From contig PABB01000042.1 in assembly GCA_002702655.1 (NCBI GenBank), forward strand, positions 186,001 to 250,000: DNA of 64,000 bases. Direction: 5' to 3'. This DNA is from Planctomycetaceae bacterium (GTDB taxonomy: Bacteria; Planctomycetota; Planctomycetia; Pirellulales; Lacipirellulaceae). The first letter of the stretch is position 1, and each line of letters opens with the position of its first letter. Under the pieces are notes generated by a model. That model did no database searches and was not told the DNA's origin. It saw nothing but the letters and a program-made list of their open reading frames with translations. Shown here piece after piece: positions 45,849 through 55,070 of the stretch. The position numbers were made by a program, and so were the translations under genes.

Positions 45849-47321
45849 ATGGCCACTTCTCTGACCGCAGAAAAGCTGGCCCAGCGCGCCCTGGACGTGG
45901 GGATCGTCACCGAGCAGCAGTTGCAGTCGGTGTGGGGCGAGTTTGGCACGCGCAGCGTCGAGTACGAGCAACTGAAGCAAGCGCTCATGCGGCGCGGCTT
46001 TCTGACCAACTACCAGATCGACCGCATCGCCGAGGGCTTCAAGACCGGCTTCTTCTACGGCGACTACAAAGTCCAGTATTGCGTCGGCGCGGGGACTTTC
46101 GCCCGCGTGTATCGCGCCGCCCACCGGGTGACCAACGAACTGTTCGCCGTCAAGGTGCTTCGCAAGCGGTTCAGCAGCAACCCGGCCGACGTGGATCTGT
46201 TCCGCCGCGAGGGCGAACTGGGCGCCGGGCTCGTGCACGAGAACATCGTGGCGATTCATGAAGTCGCGTCCAAGGGCGGCTTCCACTACATCGTCATGGA
46301 CTTTGTCGAGGGGCGCAACCTGCGCGACTTCTGGAAGGTGCGCGGCAAGTTCTCGCCGGAGGAGTCCACGCGAATCGCCGAGGGCGTCGTCGCGGGGCTG
46401 AACTACGCCTTTCAGAAAGGCGTGACGCACCGCGACTTGAAAATGTCCAATGTGATTGTCTCCAGCGAGGGCGTGGCCAAGCTGGTCGACTTCGGTCTGG
46501 CGGGGCTGGGGGGTGACGACGGCGACGACGCCAACCCGCGCACCATCGATTACGCCGGCTTGGAACGCGCGACCAAGGTTGGCAAGGACGACACCCGCAG
46601 CGACATCTTTTTTGCCGGGTGCATCTACTACCAACTGCTCAGCGGCAAGCCGCCGTTGGCCGAGACGCGCGAGCGCTCTCAACGGCTCAGCAAGTCGCGG
46701 TACCAGAACATCAAACCGCTGACCGAGGTCGCGCCCGACGTGCCGCTGATGCTGGCCCGGATCGTGCAGAAAGCGATCGAGTTCGAGCCGGCCAAGCGTT
46801 ATCAAACGCCCGGCGAGATGCTGGCGGATATCAAACTGGCCGCTAAGCGAATGGCCGAGCATGGCGCCGACGCTGTGGACGACGCGGTGAAGGTGAAGAA
46901 GCTCGAAGGTCACGGCCCCGACGGCGAACCGCGCAAGCTGATGGTCCTGGAATCGGACCACAAGATGCAGAATCTGCTCCGCGAGCTGTTCAAAAAATGC
47001 GGCTACCGGGTGCTGGTGACCAGCGACCCCGAGCGGTTGTTCGAGCGGCTGTACGACGGCGCGCAGGCGTTCGACGTCCTGCTGATCAGCAGCGGCGACA
47101 TGGGCCGCGCGGGGCTGGACGCCTTCAACCGGCTGGCGGGCGAGACTGCGGCCAAGACGCTGCCCACCGTCCTGCTGCTGGGCGACCAGCAGGGCAAATG
47201 GCAAAGCGACGCCCAAACCGGCCCCCACCGCCGCGTGTTGGCCATGCCGGTCAAATCGCGGCAGCTACGCGAAGCGGTGCTGCGCGTGCTGGCCGCCTCG
47301 GCGGCGCCGGCAGGGTCGTGA
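45849..47321 (+). CDS. Ser/Thr kinase with C-terminal pseudo-receiver domain
   Basis: A 490-residue protein. Residues 1-70 are a helical N-terminal domain (LTAEKLAQRALDVGIVTEQQ, then LMRRGFLTNYQIDRI). The kinase follows: GAGTFARVYRA (80-90), K102 in FAVKVL, THRDLKMSN with D196, and a normal DFG (214-216). The APE motif is lost: after DFG the sequence reads RTIDYAGLERATKVG. Residues about 366-485 resemble a response regulator receiver fold (KLMVLESDHKMQNLLRELFK at the start, RRVLAMPVKSRQLREAVLRV at the end), but the phospho-Asp strand reads VLLISSGDMG, so no Asp is in the usual place. It may bind partners rather than accept phosphate. No membrane span. Confidence 0.92.
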   Translation: MATSLTAEKLAQRALDVGIVTEQQLQSVWGEFGTRSVEYEQLKQALMRRGFLTNYQIDRIAEGFKTGFFYGDYKVQYCVGAGTFARVYRAAHRVTNELFAVKVLRKRFSSNPADVDLFRREGELGAGLVHENIVAIHEVASKGGFHYIVMDFVEGRNLRDFWKVRGKFSPEESTRIAEGVVAGLNYAFQKGVTHRDLKMSNVIVSSEGVAKLVDFGLAGLGGDDGDDANPRTIDYAGLERATKVGKDDTRSDIFFAGCIYYQLLSGKPPLAETRERSQRLSKSRYQNIKPLTEVAPDVPLMLARIVQKAIEFEPAKRYQTPGEMLADIKLAAKRMAEHGADAVDDAVKVKKLEGHGPDGEPRKLMVLESDHKMQNLLRELFKKCGYRVLVTSDPERLFERLYDGAQAFDVLLISSGDMGRAGLDAFNRLAGETAAKTLPTVLLLGDQQGKWQSDAQTGPHRRVLAMPVKSRQLREAVLRVLAASAAPAGS

Positions 47322-47409
47322 GCAAGTCAATGATTGACCGGTGATCGGACCAGGATCGAGTCCTAGTTGCACGCAGTACATCGGCTGCTCTGATTGGAAT
47401 CTGCAACTG

Positions 47410-48057
47410 ATGGCAACTGCAAATCCCCAGGTCGACGAGTTTCTGCGCACGACCAAGGCGTGGCGCGCCGAACTTACGCGTCTGCGGGCCATCGCGTTGG
47501 CGTGCGACCTAATCGAAGAGTTCAAATGGCGGCAGCCGTGCTACACGCTTCAGGGCGCCAACATCGTGATTCTGGGCGGGTTCAAGCAATTCTGCTCGAT
47601 CAGTTTTTTCAAGGGCGCGTTGCTGATGGATCCCCGCGGGGTGCTTGTCAAGCCGGGCGAGAATACCCAGGCGGCGCGGCAGATTCGCTTTGCCAACGTG
47701 CCGGAAATCCTGGAACTGGAGCCGGTGATCCGCTCGTACATTCGCGAAGCGGTCGAGGTCGAGCGAGCCGGTGTGAAGCCAAGCGCCTCCGCGAGCGCAC
47801 CGCCTGCCATTCCCGATGAACTGCAGGCGAAGTTTGCCGAGTTCCCCGCCTTCGAAACGGCGTTTGCGGCGCTGACGCCGGGTCGGCAGCGGGCCTACCT
47901 GCTGCACTTCAACGGCGCGAAACAGTCCAAGACGCGCAAGGCTCGCATCGAGAAGTACGTTACGCAGATTCTCGACGGCAAGGGAATCAACGATTGCACG
48001 TGCGGACTGTCGCGCAAGATGCCCGGCTGCGACGGCTCGCACAAATCGCTGCGTTGA
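47410..48057 (+). CDS. YdeI/DUF1801 family protein with CDGSH-like C-terminus
   Basis: A 215-residue protein from the ATG at 47410. The N-terminal part is the DUF1801 fold (VDEFLRTTKAWRAELTRLRA, then FKWRQPCYTLQGANIVILGG, then CSISFFKGALLMDPRGVLV). The second part is the YdeI/OmpD-associated C-terminal domain with FETAFAALTPGRQRAYLLHF and SKTRKARIEKYVTQILDGKG. The end is CTCGLSRKMPGCDGSH, which fits the CDGSH iron-sulfur pattern CxCxxSxxxPxCDGSH exactly, so a 2Fe-2S cluster with three Cys and one His is likely. The role is unknown. The gene converges on a membrane protein gene, 4 bases between stops. Confidence 0.88.
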   Translation: MATANPQVDEFLRTTKAWRAELTRLRAIALACDLIEEFKWRQPCYTLQGANIVILGGFKQFCSISFFKGALLMDPRGVLVKPGENTQAARQIRFANVPEILELEPVIRSYIREAVEVERAGVKPSASASAPPAIPDELQAKFAEFPAFETAFAALTPGRQRAYLLHFNGAKQSKTRKARIEKYVTQILDGKGINDCTCGLSRKMPGCDGSHKSLR

Positions 48058-48061
48058 CGGT

Positions 48062-48814
48062 TTACTCGTCGGTCGCAATCTCCGCTGGCGGGACGGTATC
48101 TGTCTCGCCCGCCGTCTCGTAGCCGACGTACGGCAACTCGACCCATGCGGCGATCCGCGTCGCGGCGGTTTCCATCATTGGTTCCGGGTCGGGCGCTTGG
48201 AACAGACCAGCGGCGATGGGGTATTGACGCTCGTCCCGCTGGACGCAGATTGTGTGCATGCTCGAGAATTCGGACGAGCCCGAGTAGAGCCATACATTCA
48301 TGACGAGCACCGCGATCAGATCGCCCTCCTCGATCTGCCAACGCCGCTGACGCCAGCATGGCAGGCCGAACACCAGAAACTCGCCGACGAACAAACGCTG
48401 GTCTGTGCGTAGCGTGAGCCGCGACGAGTAGCCGATCATCACGACCGCCCACACGGCGAACGCCGCGACGATTGGGCCCCACATCAGCGGCGGCTCGGGG
48501 TCGACCTGATGGAGCATCGGAAAACCGCATGCGATCGACAGGCAGCATCCAGCGATGAAGATCCGGCTGCGGGCCAGCAACTGCGCTTGCCGACCGCCGG
48601 TCGCGCGGATCTCGACCACCGAGTCGGGCAACTCGCGAAAGGCAATCTCAAACGGCCCTTCGCGGCGGGCTTGCGTGGTGGCCAGCCAGCCCAACAGCGC
48701 AGGCAGCGCGAACGCCGTGATGACAAACCCCTGTTCGCGGTCCAAAGCGATTGGCAAGCAGCACAGCGCGGTGACCACCGTTGCTTGCAGTAGAAACAGC
48801 GTGTTGAATTTCAT
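48062..48814 (-). CDS. Membrane protein of unknown function
   Basis: A 250-residue protein from the ATG at 48814 (MKFNTLFLLQATVVTALCCL). Two hydrophobic hairpins are seen: about 5-45 and 85-130 (IFIAGCCLSIACGFPML, WGPIVAAFAVWAVVMIGY). The C-terminal half is soluble (LTLRTDQRLFVGEFLVFGLP onwards). No motif was recognised. Similar two-hairpin proteins with a PH-like tail exist, but the match is not certain. Confidence 0.75.
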   Translation of the reverse strand: MKFNTLFLLQATVVTALCCLPIALDREQGFVITAFALPALLGWLATTQARREGPFEIAFRELPDSVVEIRATGGRQAQLLARSRIFIAGCCLSIACGFPMLHQVDPEPPLMWGPIVAAFAVWAVVMIGYSSRLTLRTDQRLFVGEFLVFGLPCWRQRRWQIEEGDLIAVLVMNVWLYSGSSEFSSMHTICVQRDERQYPIAAGLFQAPDPEPMMETAATRIAAWVELPYVGYETAGETDTVPPAEIATDE

Positions 48815-48888
48815 GGGGACCAGGCGCCTTGGTCGCGCGTGGGAGCGGCGCCGCGGGGCACGGACGGCTCTTGCGCCCCAGGCCGCAT

Positions 48889-48915
48889 TGGTTGATTCTC
48901 GGAGAGAATCAACCA
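48889..48915 (-). terminator. Hairpin right after leuA
   Basis: A perfect 12-bp stem (TGGTTGATTCTC and its complement) with a 3-base loop starts 2 bases after the leuA stop. There is no T run, so it may protect the 3' end rather than stop transcription alone. Confidence 0.6.
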
Positions 48916-48917
48916 CG

Positions 48918-50468
<1,551 letters not shown>

Positions 50469-50476
50469 GGCGATGC

Positions 50477-50500
50477 GAATGGGAAAGGCGGAATGGGTGG
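50477..50500 (-). repeat. Pyrimidine-rich pre-start motif, copy 4 (leuA)
   Basis: On the minus strand this reads CCACCCATTCCGCC, then TTTCCCATTC, ending 8 bases before the leuA ATG. Shares CATTCCGCCTT with the addA and tyrS copies. Confidence 0.7.
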
Positions 50501-50502
50501 AT

Positions 50503-50529
50503 GTCCGTTGTCAATGGTCCGTTGTCAGC
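50503..50529. repeat. Heptanucleotide tandem repeat, copy 2
   Basis: Units GTCCGTT, GTCAATG, GTCCGTT, GTCAGCT. Lies in the leuA leader. CCGTTG words are complementary to the CAACGGA units at 50661-50688, so the leader RNA could fold here. Confidence 0.7.
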
Positions 50530-50660
50530 TGCCTGTCGATGGCCACGCGTCGATCGCCGCGAGCTTGCCAGCTCGCCGACAACGGGGCGTTGGAGTCAAC
50601 GAGATCACGGCGGCTCGGGGGCGGGGTTCATTCGCTAGATCTGTCGACTCGCAAGGGATG

Positions 50661-50688
50661 CAACGGACAACTGACTACGGACTACGGA
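50661..50688. repeat. Heptanucleotide tandem repeat, copy 3
   Basis: Four exact heptads: CAACGGA, CAACTGA, CTACGGA, CTACGGA. Directly downstream, on the minus strand, of the leuA attenuator T run. Confidence 0.75.
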
Positions 50689-50701
50689 CGAAAAACCAAA
50701 C

Positions 50702-50734
50702 AAAAAAACCCCGAAGCCTGGCCGGGCTCCGGGG
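50702..50734 (-). terminator. leuA attenuator terminator
   Basis: On the minus strand a 10-bp stem (one G-U pair; arms 50709-50718 and 50725-50734, CCCCGGAGCC with GGCTTCGGGG) with a 6-base loop and seven T. It sits 33 bases after the leader peptide stop and 234 bases before the leuA ATG, inside the leader rather than after a gene. GGGTT just after the leader stop can pair with AACCC at the foot of this stem and could form a competing structure. Confidence 0.9.
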
Positions 50735-50767
50735 TTGGTGACTTACAGCAATGTGTGCAGACGAACC

Positions 50768-50821
50768 CTAGGCCCTGGCTTCAGGAGCAAGTAGCAGCAG
50801 GGGTAGCAGGGCGAGCAACAT
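50768..50821 (-). CDS. Leucine-rich leader peptide of leuA
   Basis: A 17-residue ORF: MLLALLPLLLLAPEARA, then TAG. Eight of 17 residues are leucine, in two pairs and a run of four, coded by CTG, CTA, CTC, CTT and TTG. It is too short for the usual ORF cut-off. It begins about 36 bases after the expected transcription start and ends just before an intrinsic terminator. The ribosome site is weak (CCGGAT). By analogy with leuL of enterobacteria, ribosomes that stall at the leucine codons when charged leucyl-tRNA is low would prevent the terminator from forming. Confidence 0.85.
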   Translation of the reverse strand: MLLALLPLLLLAPEARA

Positions 50822-50863
50822 CGGGATTGATCCGGTGCGTCGGGGAAACGTCTGACAGCTTGT

Positions 50864-50892
50864 GTTGTAGTAGAGCGACCGGGGCGGGTCAA
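50864..50892 (-). promoter_or_regulatory. leuA leader promoter
   Basis: On the minus strand TTGACC (50887-50892), a 17-base spacer and TACAAC (50864-50869). The first expected base of RNA is near 50857. A REP element lies 11 bases further upstream. Confidence 0.75.
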
Positions 50893-50902
50893 GGTTCGCA
50901 GA

Positions 50903-51006
50903 GTAGGTCAGGCTTTCTAGCCTGACTCGCCCTGAGATTTCGCGCGCCCTCCAAAATCGCCTCCCGGGTGCGCCTTGCCCTGTCCAGGCTGGAAAGCCTG
51001 ACCTAC
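50903..51006. repeat. REP-like element with 15-bp perfect ends
   Basis: GTAGGTCAGGCTTTC at 50903-50917 and its exact complement at 50992-51006. Each arm is itself part of a small hairpin (TCAGGCT with AGCCTGA). It separates the leuA promoter from the end of the gene at 51017. Confidence 0.85.
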
Positions 51007-51016
51007 GGGGCTCGCT

Positions 51017-51262
51017 CTACGACACGCTGAAAAACCGGGCGTCCGTGCCGCCGGGGCCGACGCCAAATTGCACCCGTTTGGCGCACCGCGGACAGTGGCC
51101 CACGTAGGCGTCGCCCTGGCGGTTCATGTAAATCCGCGAGTAAACGCCGCAGCAGTCGAATTGCACGCCCAAGAATCGCGAGGATTCGGCCAGCGGCTCC
51201 GGGACGATGGCCGGGGGGACCGGGGCGGGGCTGGCAAGGTCGAGATATTGGCCGGTGAGCAT
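51017..51262 (-). CDS. Small cysteine-containing protein of unknown function
   Basis: An 81-residue protein. The second half is striking: FLGVQFDCCGVYSRIYMNRQ (about 30-49) then YVGHCPRCAKRVQFGVGPGG. The four Cys (37, 38, 57, 60) with CPRC suggest a zinc ribbon. The first 25 residues are Pro/Ala-rich and flexible. Such compact Zn-ribbon-like proteins are conserved among planctomycetes, to my knowledge without known role. The start codon is the first ATG; there is no strong ribosome site. Confidence 0.82.
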   Translation of the reverse strand: MLTGQYLDLASPAPVPPAIVPEPLAESSRFLGVQFDCCGVYSRIYMNRQGDAYVGHCPRCAKRVQFGVGPGGTDARFFSVS

Positions 51263-51546
51263 GATCGCGTCTTCCAGATACGAGCTTTGGATGGCCGCGG
51301 ATCATACGATCGGCCGCCGCGGGGGGCGAAGGTCATTTTGCCCGCGGCGGAGCGTACAACCCGCACGATTGGCGCTGTTGACTGCTAGCGTCGCCGCAGT
51401 GGCACACGAGCCGCACGACGCCGCAAGCGGCTATCGCTCGTCGCTGGCGGAGCTAGCAGTGCGAGCCGAGCTTGTCGCGGCGGGGCAGTTTTCCTACGGT
51501 CCCGTGCGCCTCTCGTTCTCGCCAAGCCGTCTCCCGTCTGCGTGTC

Positions 51547-52032
51547 ATGCACACTGACCTGGAAGTTCCGCCGACCACGCGCACCTGCCATGCGACGGGC
51601 CGGGCGATCGCCGCGGGCGAAACGTTCTTCTCGGAAGCGGCGTGGGAAGACGGCGCCCTGGTACGGCGCGACTATGCAGCCGACGCCTGGCCCGGCGGCA
51701 ACGACGAAGCGATCTGCTGGTGGAAATGCACGGCCGACGGCGACGAGCCGACCAAGCCCAAGCTCGCGCCGCGCGAGGCGCTGCTGAACCTGTTCGCCGA
51801 GTTGGCTGACCAGCCGGCGGAAGCGGAGTTTCGCTACGTGTTGGGCTTGCTGTTGGTGCGGCGAAAACTGCTGCGCGTCGAAGGAACTCACGCTGACGCG
51901 ACGGGGATGTCGTGGATGCGGCTGGACTGTCCCAGTCGCGGCGAACAGTTTGAACTGCCGATCGTCGAGCCGGACGCCCAACGGGCGGCCACGGTCGAAG
52001 AGCGCCTGCTGGGGATTCTGTATGCGGAGTGA
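51547..52032 (+). CDS. Conserved hypothetical protein
   Basis: A 161-residue soluble protein. The N-terminus TTRTCHATGRAIAAGETFF has a CxxTG-like pattern that may hold part of a metal site, followed by SEAAWEDGALVRRDYAADAW and CWWKC. The C-terminal half is helical (EALLNLFAELADQPAEAEFR, then LLVRRKLLRVEGTH). No family was recognised with certainty. The following lipoprotein gene starts close to its stop, so they are likely in one operon. Confidence 0.78.
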   Translation: MHTDLEVPPTTRTCHATGRAIAAGETFFSEAAWEDGALVRRDYAADAWPGGNDEAICWWKCTADGDEPTKPKLAPREALLNLFAELADQPAEAEFRYVLGLLLVRRKLLRVEGTHADATGMSWMRLDCPSRGEQFELPIVEPDAQRAATVEERLLGILYAE

Positions 52033-52047
52033 AGCGACGAGCCGTCG

Positions 52048-52069
52048 GCGATCAGCGGTCAGCGATCAG
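52048..52069. repeat. Heptanucleotide tandem repeat, copy 4
   Basis: GCGATCA, GCGGTCA, GCGATCA and a partial fourth unit. It lies between the stop of the preceding gene and the GTG start chosen for the lipoprotein. Confidence 0.65.
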
Positions 52070-52078
52070 TTTGCCGGA

Positions 52079-53287
52079 GTGTTTTGTGCTGCGCGCTCCA
52101 CCCATGTCTTGCTCCTGGCGCTGCTTGTCGGTTGCCTGACCAGTGGCTGTGCCACGATGCGCAACCCATTTCGCAGTTCCGGCCCGCCGGCGCCGGAGGT
52201 ACTCATGCCCGGCGCGTCGCTCGATCAGGTCATCGCCGCGGTCAACCAAAACTCCGCGCGGATTCGCAATCTGCAGACCGACAACGCCAGGATCACCGTG
52301 CCGGGGATGATGGGCATCCCAGTTCTGACCGGCAAGATTCGGGCCATGCGGCCCGGGCGGCTGCACCTGCAGGCTTCGACGAGCCTGACCGGCCCCGAGG
52401 TGGACTTGGGCGCCAACGACGAGCTGATGTGGTTCTGGGTCCGGCAGGGTGAACCAAAAGCGGTTTACTTTGCCCGTCACGACGAGTTCACAGGATCGGC
52501 CGCGCAGGCGGCAATGCCGATCGAACCCCAGTGGCTGCTCGATGCGCTGGGTTTCGCCGAGTTCAAGCCGACCGACCATCACGACGGCCCCCTGCCCCGC
52601 GGCAATGACGTGTTCGAGATCCGCTCGGTCGTCCATGGGCCTAGCAGCCAGCTCACCAAGACCACCGTGGTGAACGCCAAGACGGCCGTCGTTTTGGAGC
52701 AACACATCTACGCCCCCGATGGGCGCATTCTGGCGTCGGCAATCGCGCGGTCGCACCGGTTCTATCCCGAGGTCGGTGCGTCGCTGCCGCAGAAGGTCGA
52801 GGTGTCGATGCCGGCGGCCGAACTGTCGCTGACGGTGGACGTGGGCGACGTGCAGATCAACACGCTCATCGACAATCCGCAATTGTGGGCGCTGCCGGCG
52901 ATGCCGGGGTACCCGCAGGTCAACTTGGGCGGAGCCCCCGCGGGCGCGGCGGGCACGCTGGGCGGGCAGTTGGGTCGCGCTGACTGGAGCCAACCGGCCC
53001 CCATGGGCGGGGTGGCCGAACTGCCGGCCATCGCTCCGCCGGCGCTGCCCGGGCCGCCATCGGGCGCCGCGGTGGCGACGAACTCGCCGCCGATGGGCAC
53101 GACCGCGCCCCAAGGTGCGGCGCCTTTCGCGGGCCCGCCGCTCTCTGCCGGAGTTCCCGGTCGGCTGGCCCCGCAGACCGCGGTATCTCATGCCGAGCAG
53201 CCGCATGAAGCCGCTGGCACTGCGGCGTATCCCGTTGCTGCTCAGGGACTTCCGGCGACCGGCGTGCCCTCGCCGACGATCCGCTAG
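52079..53287 (+). CDS. Lipoprotein of unknown function with LolA-like fold region
   Basis: A 402-residue lipoprotein from the GTG at 52079, which gives a compact signal peptide ending in LVGCLTSGC (lipobox LTSG-C). An in-frame ATG at 52022 overlaps the preceding gene by 11 bases and would add 19 residues that read through a heptad repeat. The mature part (ASLDQVIAAVNQNSARIRNL, then RPGRLHLQASTSLTGPEVDL, then WFWVRQGEPKAVYFARHDEF) has the look of the half-barrel of LolA/LolB or DUF4292-like proteins. The last 110 residues are Pro/Gly/Ala-rich and likely disordered. It would sit in a membrane facing the periplasm. Confidence 0.83.
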   Translation: MFCAARSTHVLLLALLVGCLTSGCATMRNPFRSSGPPAPEVLMPGASLDQVIAAVNQNSARIRNLQTDNARITVPGMMGIPVLTGKIRAMRPGRLHLQASTSLTGPEVDLGANDELMWFWVRQGEPKAVYFARHDEFTGSAAQAAMPIEPQWLLDALGFAEFKPTDHHDGPLPRGNDVFEIRSVVHGPSSQLTKTTVVNAKTAVVLEQHIYAPDGRILASAIARSHRFYPEVGASLPQKVEVSMPAAELSLTVDVGDVQINTLIDNPQLWALPAMPGYPQVNLGGAPAGAAGTLGGQLGRADWSQPAPMGGVAELPAIAPPALPGPPSGAAVATNSPPMGTTAPQGAAPFAGPPLSAGVPGRLAPQTAVSHAEQPHEAAGTAAYPVAAQGLPATGVPSPTIR

Positions 53288-53483
53288 CGCCCCCGAAACG
53301 GGCAGCGGAAAATCGTGCAATTCTTGATCGGGTTACATTGACATCGGGAGCGCGGTGTCGATAATCCGATCGTGTTGATACTGAGTCTCTGTTTCGTTGC
53401 TGGCTCCGTCCGCCGCAAACCCGCCGGCCGTGGCTGCCGTCGCCTGGCCAACCTGCCGCATCCGCCCCTGTCTGGACCGAACC

Positions 53484-54494
53484 ATGTTTGAGCCTCGTTC
53501 TGCGCTCGCCGCCCGGCGGGCCTTCACGCTGGTGGAATTGTTAGTTGTGATTGCCATCATTGGCGTGCTGGTCGCCCTGCTACTGCCGGCGATCCAGGCG
53601 GCGCGCGAAGCGGCCCGACGGATGAGCTGTGCCAACAACGTGAAGCAGCTCTCGCTGGCCATGCTCAACCACGAGAGCGCGCTGAAGCGGTTTCCGCCCA
53701 GCATCGATACCACCGTTCGTACCGCTTCCCACTATCGCTGGTCGGCCCAGGCACGGATTCTGCCGTACATCGAACAGAGCGGACTGGCCGAGGGATTCGA
53801 CTTTGACCAGGACTATCACATCGTGATGCTGGGCGACCAGTTGCTGAAGGCGACGCGCATCGCCGCATTGATCTGCCCGTCGGAAGCGCGTGACGAACAG
53901 CGATTCGGCGACACCGGCGCGCCCAGCGACTACCTGTTGAATTACGCGGTGAATTGCGGCACATGGAAGGTGCTCGACCCGGCGACCAACACCCCGGGCG
54001 ACGGCGCCTTTGCACCGAGCGTCGGGTTTGAAGCGCGGCAGTTCAGCGATGGCATGTCTAACACATTGATGCTGGCGGAGGTCCGCGGCTGGGCGCCCTA
54101 CTACCGCGATGGCAAGCAAGGGACGGACGCCATTCCCGCCGACCCGAGCGAGATTTGCACGTTGGCCGGCAACTTCAAGAAGGACACCGGCCACACCGAG
54201 TGGGTCGACGGCCGCACGCATCAGAGCGGCTTCACGGCCACCTTTGCTCCGGGGACGCGCGTCACATGCACCGAGGGCGGCGAGCAGTATGACGTCGACT
54301 TCAACAGCAACCGCTATGGGGTCGATCCCACGCAGCCGACCTATGCGGCCGTGACATCGCGGAGCTACCATGGGGGCGATGTCGTGAACGCGGCTCGTAT
54401 GGACGGCTCCGTGTCGAGCGTTTCGTCGGATATCGACCTCGTGGTGTGGCGCGCCCAAGCCACCCGTGAGGGGGGCGAGACACTGGGCCAGTAG
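53484..54494 (+). CDS. DUF1559 protein with type IV pilin-like N-terminus, second copy
   Basis: A 336-residue protein from the ATG at 53484. After a short leader comes [20 protein letters not shown] with prepilin-type cleavage; here Ala, not Gly, precedes the Phe. The ectodomain has [71 protein letters not shown] and near the end SYHGGDVVNAARMDGSVSSV, the DUF1559 pattern. Compared with the copy at 24964 it has the usual H-G-G-x-x-N-x-x-x-x-D-G-S ending. Likely secreted and surface associated. Confidence 0.95.
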   Translation: MFEPRSALAARRAFTLVELLVVIAIIGVLVALLLPAIQAAREAARRMSCANNVKQLSLAMLNHESALKRFPPSIDTTVRTASHYRWSAQARILPYIEQSGLAEGFDFDQDYHIVMLGDQLLKATRIAALICPSEARDEQRFGDTGAPSDYLLNYAVNCGTWKVLDPATNTPGDGAFAPSVGFEARQFSDGMSNTLMLAEVRGWAPYYRDGKQGTDAIPADPSEICTLAGNFKKDTGHTEWVDGRTHQSGFTATFAPGTRVTCTEGGEQYDVDFNSNRYGVDPTQPTYAAVTSRSYHGGDVVNAARMDGSVSSVSSDIDLVVWRAQATREGGETLGQ

Positions 54495-55070
54495 GAGGTC
54501 ACTCCCTCTGCGGCGGTATGCCTTGGGCGGTTATGTTGGGCTGCTTGCAGAATTCATAGTTCAATACTGGCTTTCCTGTGACTGTTGGGTCGACTTCGGC
54601 TGGGCGATTGATCAAGATTAAGGCTCTCCACGCAATCATCAGCTAATCGCATTGGCGACGCCGATCGGCGCCGGCAGATCGCGACTACGGCCCGGACGTT
54701 TGCAGCTTTGCAGGACTGCGCCCCCCTGCAGAATTGCACGCCGGGCTATTTTTTTGCGCACGCTCTTTTTTCCATTGCACGCGGCCTGGTGCATGGATGG
54801 GTCGCGCGGTCATGCGAATCATTCGGATTACGCGGCGCGGCGAACCGCTCGGCAGGAACCCGGCCACGCGTCGCTGCGGGTTGCCGCATCTGGGTTGTGG
54901 CGGAGATCTGGAATCTATGGTGCGAACATGCTAGCGCCGCGCCTGCGGGAGCTAGAGTTCATCAACCCGCGGCCGACTTGCACATTCCCGCACTCGCGAC
55001 GCTGCTCGCGCCCGACGGGGGCCGGACGGCGGGTTGAACGTCATGCTGTTCGTTAGTGCGAGGGCGCACC
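54495..55070. other. Gene-free stretch of 576 bases
   Basis: Between the DUF1559 and rhomboid genes, both on the plus strand. No good ORF, tRNA or terminator with T run was recognised. There is a T7 run at 54750-54756 without a convincing stem, and base composition is lower in GC around 54530-54650. The rhomboid promoter is expected here. Confidence 0.45.

Noticed and set aside
50503-50688. CRISPR array
   Set aside because: Repeats are 7 bases in direct tandem without spacers.
50702-50821. T-box riboswitch as explanation of the leuA leader
   Set aside because: No T-box core (the conserved AGGGUGGNACCGCG-like stretch) is visible, while a leucine-rich ORF is present.
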